A stretch of 64,000 bases of DNA from Pseudomonadota bacterium (lineage in GTDB: Bacteria; Myxococcota_A; UBA796; GCA-2862545). How positions within the stretch are numbered: the first letter of the stretch is position 1; the number at the start of each line of letters is the position of its first letter. Of this stretch, positions 44,362-52,605 are shown one piece after another. The position numbers and the translations under genes are program-made. The stretch spans positions 57,363 to 121,362 of the forward strand of contig CANNIZ010000009.1 in the NCBI GenBank assembly GCA_947505245.1, given 5' to 3'. The notes beneath the pieces were generated by a model. The model did no database searches. It was not told the origin of the DNA and worked only from the letters and a program-made list of their open reading frames with translations.

Positions 44362-45966
44362 TCAGGGAGTCGGCGCCTTCTGCTCGCGAACGGTGAACAC
44401 GACGCGCCGGTTGCGCGCGCGACCTGTATCGGTCCGGTTCGTGTCGATCGGGTTCACGTCGCCGTACCCCGCCGCGGAGAGGCGCTCTGCACCGACCCCT
44501 TTCTGGACCAGGTACGAGACGATCGCGTCCGCTCGAAGCTGCGAGAACGCGAGGCTCACCGCGTCGTCGCCTCGATCATCGACGTGCACGCCGATCTCGA
44601 CCCGCAGCAGCCACGGCCTGGCGGTCATGATCCGGACCACATCATCCAGGACATCCTGATCGCCCGCCGAGAGCGCGACGCCCTCTCCGAACGAGACCGT
44701 ATCGAGCGAAACCAATTGTGTGCCCGCAAGCCACGTCCGCTTGGGACACCCGTCCGACGTCGCAAGCGCCTCGCCCGCCGCCCTCGCCTCCGTGGGACAC
44801 GCATCGGCCAGGTCGTTCAGACCGTCGCCATCCGTGTCCACGTCCGGGCAACCCTGAAGCCCGGCGGGCCCCACGACGAGGGGGCATTGATCGACGAGGT
44901 CGGCGATACCGTCGGCGTCGTTATCGGCGTCTCGGCAGCCGTCGTCGTCCTCGAACCCGTCGGCGTCTTCGGCTTCGTCGGGGCACTTGTCCGCGGTGTC
45001 GACGAGGTGGTCCGCGTCGTTGTCGTCGTCCGGACACCCGTCGCCGTCCTCGAACGTGTCGACGTCCTCGGGTACGACCGGGCACGCGTCCTGGTCGTCG
45101 GAGACGCCGTCCAGGTCAAGATCGCGGTCGACGCGCGCGTACGTGAACGCCGCGAACACGCGGTAGGCGGGCGCGCCGATGCCCCCGATCAGCCCACGGC
45201 CGATGCCGACGACGAGCCCAGACCCGTTCGGGCGAGTCGCCTGGGTGAACAGGTGCCCGGCGGCGAACGTGTTCCTCGTGCCGGTAAGGCCGCTGGGGAG
45301 GCCATACGACAGGTTGGCTTCGCCGCCGACGCGCAGCCCGTCGCCGACGTTCCACCACGCGCCGCCGAGAGCGTCGACCGTCGACCCCATCGTGACGCCC
45401 TCGATGGCTTCGGGAGCGGACCACACGAACCCCAGGTTGCCGACCCAGCCGACGCTTTCAACATCGCCACCGACCGCCGCGGTGGCGCCCGCCGACGGGC
45501 CGCGCCCGAGGAACGCCTTCTGCGTGCCGGTGGGGAGCCCGACGTGTGGCACGATCGCGAGGGAGAACGGCCCGCCTCTGTCCGCAAGGATGGGGATCGT
45601 AGCCTGGAGCCGCGCGTCGCCGGCCGCGGCCCCGTTGTACCCAGACCACGGGGCGTCGGCCTCGAGGTACAGCGGCACCGACGCATCGACGCGCACCCTG
45701 CTCCCGAAGGTGTACCCAGCCGATAGCTCGGTCGAAAGCACGCCACTGAGCATCGGGTCCCGCGTGCCATCGCCATGGTAGTAGACGACGAGGTCGCGGG
45801 CGGAGCTGAGCCCAACCCCGAACGACGGCCCCGCATTGCCTAGTAGCGGCGCCTCCCCCTGCAACGTACCCGAGCCTGACCCGAGCGAACTGGCGGGAGA
45901 GAACGGCTCCGCATCGGCCGCGAGGGACGGCGCGGAGAACAACAGGGCGAGCATGGTGGTGTACAT
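44362..45966 (-). CDS. OmpA-family outer membrane protein with thrombospondin type-3 repeats
   Basis: A 534-residue outer-membrane protein. A signal peptide (MYTTMLALLFSAPSLAADA) precedes a beta-barrel of about 280 residues. Then come four or five DxDxDG thrombospondin type-3 repeats (DRDLDLDGVSDDQDACP, EDGDGCPDDDNDADH) that bind calcium, and a C-terminal OmpA peptidoglycan-binding domain (LRADAIVSYLVQKGVGAERLSAAGYG, ARNRRVVFTV). It would link the outer membrane to the wall. The ATG at 45966 fits the signal peptide. The upstream gap of 121 bases holds its promoter, not identified. Confidence 0.92.
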   Translation of the reverse strand: MYTTMLALLFSAPSLAADAEPFSPASSLGSGSGTLQGEAPLLGNAGPSFGVGLSSARDLVVYYHGDGTRDPMLSGVLSTELSAGYTFGSRVRVDASVPLYLEADAPWSGYNGAAAGDARLQATIPILADRGGPFSLAIVPHVGLPTGTQKAFLGRGPSAGATAAVGGDVESVGWVGNLGFVWSAPEAIEGVTMGSTVDALGGAWWNVGDGLRVGGEANLSYGLPSGLTGTRNTFAAGHLFTQATRPNGSGLVVGIGRGLIGGIGAPAYRVFAAFTYARVDRDLDLDGVSDDQDACPVVPEDVDTFEDGDGCPDDDNDADHLVDTADKCPDEAEDADGFEDDDGCRDADNDADGIADLVDQCPLVVGPAGLQGCPDVDTDGDGLNDLADACPTEARAAGEALATSDGCPKRTWLAGTQLVSLDTVSFGEGVALSAGDQDVLDDVVRIMTARPWLLRVEIGVHVDDRGDDAVSLAFSQLRADAIVSYLVQKGVGAERLSAAGYGDVNPIDTNRTDTGRARNRRVVFTVREQKAPTP

Positions 45967-46087
45967 GCATGGGCTATCGGATCCTGGGTCTCCACTTGTT
46001 AAGGAAATTTGCACAGAAAAGTGGCACCAACCGCGACCAACGGGGGGTTGAGGGAATCCGCGGTTAGCTTGCGCCGGAGGAAACCCC

Positions 46088-46690
46088 TTGTTTCTGCTCG
46101 CGTAGGCCGTGTGCCAGTCGAACGTCACCCTCACTGGTGGCCTCGAGAAGGGACCGTTCGTGCTCGGCTCGCCGAGTGGAAACCGGCGTATACGTGAACC
46201 TCGTCACGCACCTCGGCCACGGTCGCAAAGCGCCCCTGCTCCACAACGGGCAGGACTTCGCGGCCGCCGTCGCGCAGGCCGAACAGGAGCTGCGCGAGAC
46301 CCTCTCCATCGGCTCCGACGGGTTCGACCCCGGGATCCCCGGCTTCTCGATGAACGCGCTCGGCGGCGACACCGACGCGAACGCCTACTCGTTCGCCGCG
46401 TCGGCAACGCTGGTCCAAGCCGCGGTCGATGAGGTCGGCCCCGCCGGTCCCGTCGACGCCACCCTGCAGGAGCTCGTGAACACGTTCGCCGCCGACCTCG
46501 CCGACGCGGCCGACAACGGCCCCTTGGTCCCCAACCCCGATCAGACGGACGACGACCAGGACGGTGACGGGTGCGAGACCGATTGCACCCTGCCGGCCTG
46601 CGACAACGGGGTGTTCGACCTGGGCGAACTGTGCCTCCTGTACGTAGGCGGCGCCGCGATGGGCAGCGCCTCGTTGAGTACCAGGCGCGC
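46088..46690 (+). pseudogene. Decayed exported lipoprotein gene
   Basis: A TTG with GGAGG upstream begins a signal-like FLLA, but a TAG stop follows after five codons (46103). In that frame SNVTLTGGLEKGPFVLGS follows, a phrase I associate with an extracellular myxobacterial family. After about 46175 the coding switches frame to TGVYVNLVTHL, FAAAVAQAEQELRETL, FSMNALGGDTDANAYSFAAS, and then DGDGCETDCTLPACDNGVFDLGELC before it runs into noise near 46650. The N-terminal part of the family is missing in between. So at least three lesions: a nonsense codon, a deletion with frameshift, and loss of the 3' end. Family memory, not a search, underlies this call. Confidence 0.68.
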
Positions 46691-46692
46691 CG

Positions 46693-47727
46693 CTAGGGCA
46701 GCGGTGGCGCGATGCGCATGCCGGCCTCGCCCCACTCGACGGTCGCGACGCGAAGGTGCCGGTTCCACGCGGCCTCGGGCGTGTTCTTCGCGTGGTAGAA
46801 GATCAGCGTGCGGCCGTCCGGACCGGGCGCCAGCCCGTGGTGTCCCGGCCCCCAAACATCGGCGTCGGCGTGCTCCGCGAGCAGCGGGTTGTCGGCGTAG
46901 CGCGTGTAGGGCCCCAGCGGGTCGTTCGCCACGGCCACGCCCATGCCGTACCGCTCGGTGCGGGCGTCGTTGCCCGAGTACATCAGGTGCAGCTCGCCGT
47001 CGTTCTCCACGATCCACGGCCCCTCGTTGACGAAGCCTTCCCAGGTGTCGGACTCCGGGGCGAGCACCACGGTCGGTGCTGCCGCCGCTGTCGTCGTGAA
47101 CGACGACAATTCCACGGCGACGAGGCGGCTTAGCGTGGAGTAGCTCGTGCAGAACAGGAGCTTCCGGCCGTCCATTCCGAAGCGAGCGGGGTCCTCCATC
47201 GCGTCTCCGTCCAACAGGAACGCGTCGATCGAGAACTCCTCGAAATTCAGCGGATCGATGAAGTCGGTCGGGTTCGCGTCCACGCCGTCCCCGACGCCTC
47301 CGTGACCACCCCCGACGAGCGGCTCGTCCAGTACGTCCTCGTAGGGCCCGCCCGGCTCCGCAGACCACGCCACGCCGATGCGCAGGCCGGCGGTGTAGTA
47401 CATGTACCAGCCGCCATCACCAGGGTGGATCGACGGCGCCCACACCTCACCGTCGTCGTTCCACGTTCCCGGCGTCGGCTCCCACACGACGCCTCCCCAC
47501 GCCCACGTCACGAGGTCCGTGCTCGTCCACACCTCCAGATCGCGCTTGCTGTGGGTCGGGAACAGGTACCAGGTGCCGTCGACGTAGAGCGGGTGAGGGT
47601 CGGCGAGGTCGTCAACATCACCAGCGTGGTTGGACCGATCCAGCGCGAGCGGCTGGTGCCAGAGCGCCGCGAGTGGATCCGTCTCGGGGCCGGGCTTCGT
47701 GCACGCCAACAGCAACAACAAGGTCAC
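46693..47727 (-). CDS. Glycoside hydrolase family 43-like lipoprotein
   Basis: A 344-residue lipoprotein (MTLLLLLAC) with a five-bladed propeller fold of the GH43/62/117 type. The catalytic base Asp is in DLADPHPLYVDGTWYLFPTH, the pKa-setting Asp is in DAFLLDGDA, and the acid Glu is in FVNEGPWIVENDGELHLMYSG, followed by GPGHHGLA. It would cleave arabinan or xylan side chains, or another plant/microbial glycan. GTG at 47727 overlaps the stop of the upstream WD40-type gene by four bases, so they are coupled. Confidence 0.85.
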   Translation of the reverse strand: MTLLLLLACTKPGPETDPLAALWHQPLALDRSNHAGDVDDLADPHPLYVDGTWYLFPTHSKRDLEVWTSTDLVTWAWGGVVWEPTPGTWNDDGEVWAPSIHPGDGGWYMYYTAGLRIGVAWSAEPGGPYEDVLDEPLVGGGHGGVGDGVDANPTDFIDPLNFEEFSIDAFLLDGDAMEDPARFGMDGRKLLFCTSYSTLSRLVAVELSSFTTTAAAAPTVVLAPESDTWEGFVNEGPWIVENDGELHLMYSGNDARTERYGMGVAVANDPLGPYTRYADNPLLAEHADADVWGPGHHGLAPGPDGRTLIFYHAKNTPEAAWNRHLRVATVEWGEAGMRIAPPLP

Positions 47728-49490
47728 GGCGTCACCCCGTAGACATAGAGGGACCCGACGAAGATCGCGGCGACGAGCCGCCGATCGGGGGACATCGCGA
47801 CCCGGTCCTCACCGTCGGCGCGGTACGGCAGCCCCGTGCCCGTGCCGCTGGACAGGTCCCACAAGGCGCCTCCACCGGCCACGTAGCGTCCGTCACCGTC
47901 GAAGCTGACCGTTTGCCCGTAGGCCGCCTGGACGAACGTGCGTACGAGGCCGTCACCTGCGGTGTCGTACAGGCGCAAGGTGCGGCCGTCGGTCACCGCG
48001 AGGTGGTCGCCGTGCGGCTCGAACGCGAGGTCGTGGATGTAGTTCTTCCCGCGCTCCGGGGCGGCCTCCGCGAGGGTCTCGCCGGTGTCCGCGCGCACCA
48101 GCCTGAGCTCATCACTGTAGGCCACCGCCAGCACGCGCCCGTCCGGTCGAGCAGCGAGGCGCAACGCCCGGAACGGCGGTCGGTGTACGACCCGCGGGGC
48201 GGCCGCCATACGCCAGTCCCACGCGAGCAAGCCCTCCCAGCCATCGAAGAACGCCACGCCCGGCGCCATCGCGAGGCTCAACACGGCCTGGCCGTGGTAC
48301 GCCGCGCGGACCGCCCACGTGCGGGCGTCGATGATGCGAACGTGTCCGACGGTCTTTTCGCCGTCGACCACGACGACGACGTCGCCCGAGGGGTCGAACT
48401 CCATTCCGTTGGGCTTCATCCCTGTGCCCGCCACCCGCGCGACGAGCTGCAGATCCGACGACCTCCACACGAAGAGGTCGCCCTGGTGGTTGACCGCGAC
48501 GAGGTGGGCGCTGTCGGGCGAGAACACAACGAACCTGGCGCTGCTATCGAGCGTGCTCAGGTCAACGTCGACCGGCGCGTCACGGCCGTCGTCCCAACGT
48601 CGGAGGACGCCGTCACCGTAGGCCACCACGACGGCCTCGCCGGTCGGCGACACGGTCGCTGCGCTGATGTGTGCCCCGTTCGGCGCTGACCGCAGCGTGT
48701 GCCCTTCACCGGGCGCCGACGCGTCGAACACGCAGGTGCCGTCCTTGTGCACGGCCACCGTGTTCGCGCTCGCATGGACGGCGTAGGCCCCCACGCGAAC
48801 GCCATCGACGGCGCGGAATACGACGAGGTTTCCCGTGCCCACGACCGCGACGAACGCCTCGTCGAGATCGAAGACGAAGCGGGCGATCGCGTCGACCTCC
48901 GGGCGCAGGACGTGCGTCACGGTGCCATCGACGCGGACGAGCCACACCTCACCCTCGGTACGGTCCATGGCCAGCCACGTGCCGCGCGGACTCAGCGCCA
49001 TCGTGTCGAGCACGCCGTGATCGTCCAGGGCGCGCGGCTGGCCGACGGGACCGACCCACTCGGGCCGCCAGCGTCCGCCCGCGGCGATCAACGTGCCGTC
49101 GTCGCGATACGCGAGCGCGATGGTGGCGTCCTGCCGTTCTTCTTCGCCCAGGAGCGTGCCGTCGTCCGACCACCGAGCGATCGCGCAGCCCTGCGGCGCG
49201 CCCGAGTGGAATTCGTGCAACTCGTTCAGCACGTAGCCCGTGGACGCCGCGATCTCGCGCCCATCGTGCCGCACGGCGAACGCGACGACCTTGTGCCCGT
49301 TGGGCGGCTCAAACCAGGCGAGTGGGGCAAACGGATCCGCCTCGAGCACGCCGAGCGCCGAGGATGTGACCGCGATCACCCGCGTCCCATCGCCCGACCA
49401 CGCGAGGCGGTGGGGACGGCGCGGCTCCAACACAGCGATTCGCTTCAGGCGACGGCTGTTGGTTGGATCGAGCGGCAGGGTCTCGAACAT
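47724..49490 (-). CDS. WD40/beta-propeller repeat protein
   Basis: A 588-residue protein built from repeated blade phrases such as AWSGDGTRVIAVTSSALGVL, VFSPDSAHLVAVNHQGDLFVW and VAMSPDRRLVAAIFVGSLYVY. No signal peptide, so it is probably cytosolic, and no enzyme motif. It is a scaffold or binding protein. It is coupled by a four-base overlap to the GH43-like lipoprotein downstream, an odd pairing of a cytosolic and an exported protein. Confidence 0.82.
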   Translation of the reverse strand: MFETLPLDPTNSRRLKRIAVLEPRRPHRLAWSGDGTRVIAVTSSALGVLEADPFAPLAWFEPPNGHKVVAFAVRHDGREIAASTGYVLNELHEFHSGAPQGCAIARWSDDGTLLGEEERQDATIALAYRDDGTLIAAGGRWRPEWVGPVGQPRALDDHGVLDTMALSPRGTWLAMDRTEGEVWLVRVDGTVTHVLRPEVDAIARFVFDLDEAFVAVVGTGNLVVFRAVDGVRVGAYAVHASANTVAVHKDGTCVFDASAPGEGHTLRSAPNGAHISAATVSPTGEAVVVAYGDGVLRRWDDGRDAPVDVDLSTLDSSARFVVFSPDSAHLVAVNHQGDLFVWRSSDLQLVARVAGTGMKPNGMEFDPSGDVVVVVDGEKTVGHVRIIDARTWAVRAAYHGQAVLSLAMAPGVAFFDGWEGLLAWDWRMAAAPRVVHRPPFRALRLAARPDGRVLAVAYSDELRLVRADTGETLAEAAPERGKNYIHDLAFEPHGDHLAVTDGRTLRLYDTAGDGLVRTFVQAAYGQTVSFDGDGRYVAGGGALWDLSSGTGTGLPYRADGEDRVAMSPDRRLVAAIFVGSLYVYGVTP

Positions 49491-49638
49491 GGCGCCAAGC
49501 CTAGCAGGCCGCGGAACGCTTCATGGCGAGCTTCTGGCGCGACGGTCGCTCGGCTCGCCTCCAAACCCCGGAGCGATTCTTCAGTCGCCGTGGTTGTTCC
49601 AACGTCGTCCGCTTCCAGGCGACGCGTTACGGGTGTCC

Positions 49639-50034
49639 ATGGCGAAACCTCTGTATCGCGCGATGCAGGCGGCTCCTGGCGGACCTGAGTGTGGCCCCGC
49701 CGCGAACAAGCTTGGCGTGAGAGTCCCTACGGAGCCTCCGCCCCCGCAGGTTGACGTCGAGCCCGATGCCGACGGCGTCGTACACCCGCAGACGGGCGGC
49801 ATGTCCGTGTTCTCCGCGATCCCGGCAATTCCGATCAGCCGGCTCCCAACCGCCCACGGCGGCTACAACAAGAAGGATCTCCTGTTCTTCCTCGACGAGT
49901 CCGCCGTGGTCGCCCCTCTCTCCCATCGACCGGACCGCGGCGCACACGGTACCATTCAGCCGAAAGAAGCCATGCACATCGACGCCTACCAGCGCGCGCT
50001 ATGCCAGACGAAGCCCATCTGGGAGGTCGCATGA
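49639..50034 (+). CDS. Tse2-like putative ADP-ribosyltransferase toxin
   Basis: A 131-residue protein matching the Tse2 toxin pattern in order: LYRAM near the start, DADGVVHPQTGGMSVFSAIP in the middle, and a C-terminal HGTIQPKEAMHIDAY. Pseudomonas Tse2 shows LYRAV, DGLYAPDTGGTSVFD and HYTIMPAKPMYRE at corresponding places. Tse2 is a type VI secretion cytosolic toxin with an ADP-ribosyltransferase-like fold. Its stop overlaps the next gene by four bases (ATGA). The alignment is from memory of Tse2, so treat the family call as probable. ATG 49639 gives a normal N-terminus; no clear Shine-Dalgarno. Confidence 0.6.
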   Translation: MAKPLYRAMQAAPGGPECGPAANKLGVRVPTEPPPPQVDVEPDADGVVHPQTGGMSVFSAIPAIPISRLPTAHGGYNKKDLLFFLDESAVVAPLSHRPDRGAHGTIQPKEAMHIDAYQRALCQTKPIWEVA

Positions 50035-50294
50035 GTCCCGCAGCACATGAACACCGTGCGATCCTCACGCAGATGCTGCGGTTGCGCGTGACGGGCTCCC
50101 TGGACGATGACCTCGAAGAGCGGATCCTCACCAGGCTCGACGAGCTTTGGGCAGCGCTGACCGAAGATGAGCGCGACCGGGAGCGCGACCTCGCCGCCGA
50201 ATGGAACCGCCAGCAAGCGATCGAGAGCCCTCTCGGCTTCGTCGATACCGAACTCACGGACGGATCCGCCGCTCTCCCACGCAGGGCGGCCTGA
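50031..50294 (+). CDS. Small acidic helical protein, candidate immunity protein
   Basis: An 87-residue Glu/Asp/Leu-rich helical protein (SLDDDLEERILTRLDELWAALTEDERD) with no motif I know. It starts on the last bases of the toxin gene (ATGA) and its stop overlaps the next start (TGATG). Tsi2, the antidote of Tse2, is a similarly small all-helical protein encoded right after its toxin, so this is the best immunity candidate. That is from context and size, not sequence similarity. Confidence 0.5.
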   Translation: MSPAAHEHRAILTQMLRLRVTGSLDDDLEERILTRLDELWAALTEDERDRERDLAAEWNRQQAIESPLGFVDTELTDGSAALPRRAA

Positions 50295-50683
50295 TGTTGT
50301 TCGTCGCCCAGCGCGTCGTATCGCACGCGACCGGCCAGCACGGCGTCAACGCGTACCGGTACGTCCACGCTGAGACGGGCCGACGAACGAATCCCGAGGA
50401 CTACTTCGAACTGCCATGCACGCTTGTAAGCCAGTCCGTGCCTGTCCCGGGGGGCGGCAACCCGGTGCGCAGCTTCTTGGACATCGCGGCTCCCAACGAC
50501 GTGACCGCGGACGAGATGGCGCGCTCGGTTCAGTACTTCGCCGACCTCGCGGCGCCCCCGCCCGATCGGGTCCACTTCTATGGGGAAGCCTGCGCGTTTC
50601 GCTTCGCCGTCGAGGGGTCCCTCCTGCCCGTGTGGCGCAGCGAGTTCCTCGAGCTCGTGCGGAACCTGACGACGCTGCCGTAG
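50294..50683 (+). CDS. Unknown third gene of the toxin cassette
   Basis: A 129-residue protein I do not recognise, with mixed alpha/beta composition (MLFVAQRVVSHATGQHGVN, VHFYGEACAFRFAVEGSLLPVW). It starts on the stop codon of the candidate immunity gene, making the cassette fully translationally coupled. It could be an adaptor, a second immunity factor or a chaperone. No signal peptide. Confidence 0.6.
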   Translation: MLFVAQRVVSHATGQHGVNAYRYVHAETGRRTNPEDYFELPCTLVSQSVPVPGGGNPVRSFLDIAAPNDVTADEMARSVQYFADLAAPPPDRVHFYGEACAFRFAVEGSLLPVWRSEFLELVRNLTTLP

Positions 50684-50728
50684 CGGACCAGGTCCCGATT
50701 CGGGTCGACAAAGCCGCTTGCGCCGCAC

Positions 50729-50746
50729 CTGGGGGCAGGCCCCCAG
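50729..50746 (+). terminator. Hairpin after the toxin cassette
   Basis: Perfect seven-pair stem CTGGGGG/CCCCCAG with loop CAGG, 45 bases after the last cassette gene. There is no T run, so termination efficiency is doubtful. Confidence 0.35.
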
Positions 50747-50989
50747 ACCCGGCGGTTCCCAGGCCGGTCTCGCGAGGTCATGCCGGGTCGGTGCGCCAGG
50801 CCGCCGGGCTGCGACCCGCTCTTGGGCTACAAAGCGCTCTTGGGTAGCCAGTGCATCCGCGGCGTTCAGACTCCCATCCGAAGGGCATTGTGACGGCCGC
50901 ACGGTGTCCCGGTCGCCCCACACCGCTTGCGAAAATCGGCGTTCGTCTGCGGCAGAATGCGGTGCCGCAACCCTCGCGACGCAAACGCG

Positions 50990-51013
50990 AAACGGGCGTC
51001 GAAACGCCCGTTT
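50990..51013. terminator. Bidirectional hairpin terminator
   Basis: Perfect nine-pair stem AAACGGGCG (50990-50998) with CGCCCGTTT (51005-51013) and loop TCGAAA, between convergent genes. A short A run on one side and T run on the other make it usable in both directions. Confidence 0.65.
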
Positions 51014-51037
51014 AGCTCACGAACTCAGACCGACTTT

Positions 51038-51610
51038 TCAGTCCCAGGGGTTCTTGAGCTCTTGCAGGCGGCTGCCGGGGAACGTCTGCCCAGACCTGCG
51101 TGTCGACGTCGGGTCCGCCGGAGCGCCTTCCTTCGACGTAGACGCCTTCGGCGCAGGCGGCTTCGGCGCCGTCGTCACCACCTCGGGCGCGGCGACCGCC
51201 TCCACCACGGGCTCCTCAGCGACCGTCGGGTTCGGCATGTCGAGCCAATTCACGAGCAACCACACGAGGCCGTCGTCCCACAGCGGCTTCGCCGTCGGAC
51301 CGTCCCCCAGCCACCACGTGTCGCCCGCGTAGCGTGCGACAAGATCGCGATCGGACAGGCGCACGACGACGTCGTTCCCCTCGCCGCGATCGAACTGGAT
51401 GCCCTTCTCGCCGCGCGCGAGCTTCACGCCCTTCTCGGTGGCGACGCACTGCACGAGACCAACCGCTTCGCAGAAGCCGCCAAGGTCTGCGAACAGCGTG
51501 TCGCGCGCCTTCGCGACGCGTTCGGTTTCTTCCTGCTTCTTGCGAACGTCCGCCTCGGCCCGCTGCGCCGCGGCCCGGAACTTGGCCGCCAGGGATTCCT
51601 TGTCCGCCAT
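51038..51610 (-). CDS. Unknown cytosolic protein with coiled coil
   Basis: A 190-residue protein. Residues 1-40 form a charged helix or coiled coil (LAAKFRAAAQRAEADVRKKQEETERVAKA). Residues 45-115 look beta-rich (VKLARGEKGIQFDRGEGND, WWLGDGPTAKPLWDDGLVW). The tail is Pro/Ala/Thr-rich and ends in NPWD. I do not recognise it. ATG 51610 follows GGAGG. It is the last gene of a long co-directional run beginning with the large penicillin-binding protein. Confidence 0.68.
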   Translation of the reverse strand: MADKESLAAKFRAAAQRAEADVRKKQEETERVAKARDTLFADLGGFCEAVGLVQCVATEKGVKLARGEKGIQFDRGEGNDVVVRLSDRDLVARYAGDTWWLGDGPTAKPLWDDGLVWLLVNWLDMPNPTVAEEPVVEAVAAPEVVTTAPKPPAPKASTSKEGAPADPTSTRRSGQTFPGSRLQELKNPWD

Positions 51611-51639
51611 CGATGCCTCCTGCCCACGTTGTACCACGC

Positions 51640-52605
51640 TCAGGGGCCAAAACGGTTGGCCGGGAGGGCGAACGCCGCGAGGTCCTTCACGTCACGTGGG
51701 GACAAGGCGCCCAACGCGCGGATCGCCGGCAACGGTACGCCGGTGACGTCGGCCGCCCGTGGGCCCAAAGCGGCGCGCCACGCGGCGAACGGCACGGCGA
51801 GCCACGCGCCGAGGCCAGGCTCGTCCAACACGACCACATCCACAATCGGAACGAGCACGTCGTCCCCGTTGTGCCAGCGTACGAACGAGAACGCCTCGTG
51901 CTGCCCCTCGGCGTCCGCCGCGTAGACGCCCACCTCGAACGTCGCCCACGGCTCGTCGTCCAGCGCCTCGGCGAGTCGACCGTATTCCCGACGAGCCAGG
52001 GCACACGCGGCCGCACGCAGCGACTTGCCGAGCGCCGAGGGAGCATCTTCGGGCCACCACGGCGCCAGGCGTCCGCCCGACGCCGTGTACAGGACGGGGG
52101 AGATCGGATCCCCTTCGGAGCGCCACTCCCGCGCCGCGCGCGACACCAGGGACTCGACCTGTTCGCGGTCCGCGGCGCCACCGACGAGCACACAGCGCGC
52201 GTGCGGAACGGCGACGACGGGCGATCCGCGAACGCGTCCGCGGAACGCCTCGACGAAGCCCGGTAACAACAGTCGTCCGGACGCGTTTCCGTCCGGTGAC
52301 ACGACCTGCCACAGGCCGTCGTCGCCGAGGCCGATCCCAAGCGCGGGATCGACGCCCTCGAGCGCCCGCGCGCAGGCTTCCGCGGCCGACGCACCCCAGC
52401 GCGCGAGGTGGCGGCTCGTGAGGAACAGCCGCACCCGGTCGTCCTCCCACGCCACAAGGCCGTGCAGCGAAGGCCCCACCGGGGTGGCGACGAGCGTGTG
52501 CTCGGCCGAACGAACGGCGTCGAACGGCGTCGTCGTCGTGCGGAGCAGCGGCACGAGGCCACACACAGCGTCTGACCACGACGCCGGCACGATCCCCGCG
52601 CTCAC
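51640..52605 (-). CDS. Unknown protein, coupled to the histidine kinase
   Basis: A 321-residue cytosolic protein that I cannot assign. It has an Ala/Leu/Arg/Trp-rich, evenly folded composition, a glycine-rich phrase LLVGGAADREQVESL-like (VLVGGAADREQ) and no signal peptide. The GTG start overlaps the stop of the upstream hybrid histidine kinase by four bases (GTGA), so a role with that kinase is plausible. Confidence 0.65.
   Translation of the reverse strand: MSAGIVPASWSDAVCGLVPLLRTTTTPFDAVRSAEHTLVATPVGPSLHGLVAWEDDRVRLFLTSRHLARWGASAAEACARALEGVDPALGIGLGDDGLWQVVSPDGNASGRLLLPGFVEAFRGRVRGSPVVAVPHARCVLVGGAADREQVESLVSRAAREWRSEGDPISPVLYTASGGRLAPWWPEDAPSALGKSLRAAACALARREYGRLAEALDDEPWATFEVGVYAADAEGQHEAFSFVRWHNGDDVLVPIVDVVVLDEPGLGAWLAVPFAAWRAALGPRAADVTGVPLPAIRALGALSPRDVKDLAAFALPANRFGP

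Larger units (their letters stand above)
50684..51037. other. Intergenic region of 354 bases without a gene
   Basis: Between the toxin cassette and a convergent unknown gene. It holds a 7-pair hairpin at 50729 and a terminator at 50990. Open frames are Arg-rich noise with no start signals, and I find no tRNA or repeat in it. Confidence 0.5.
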
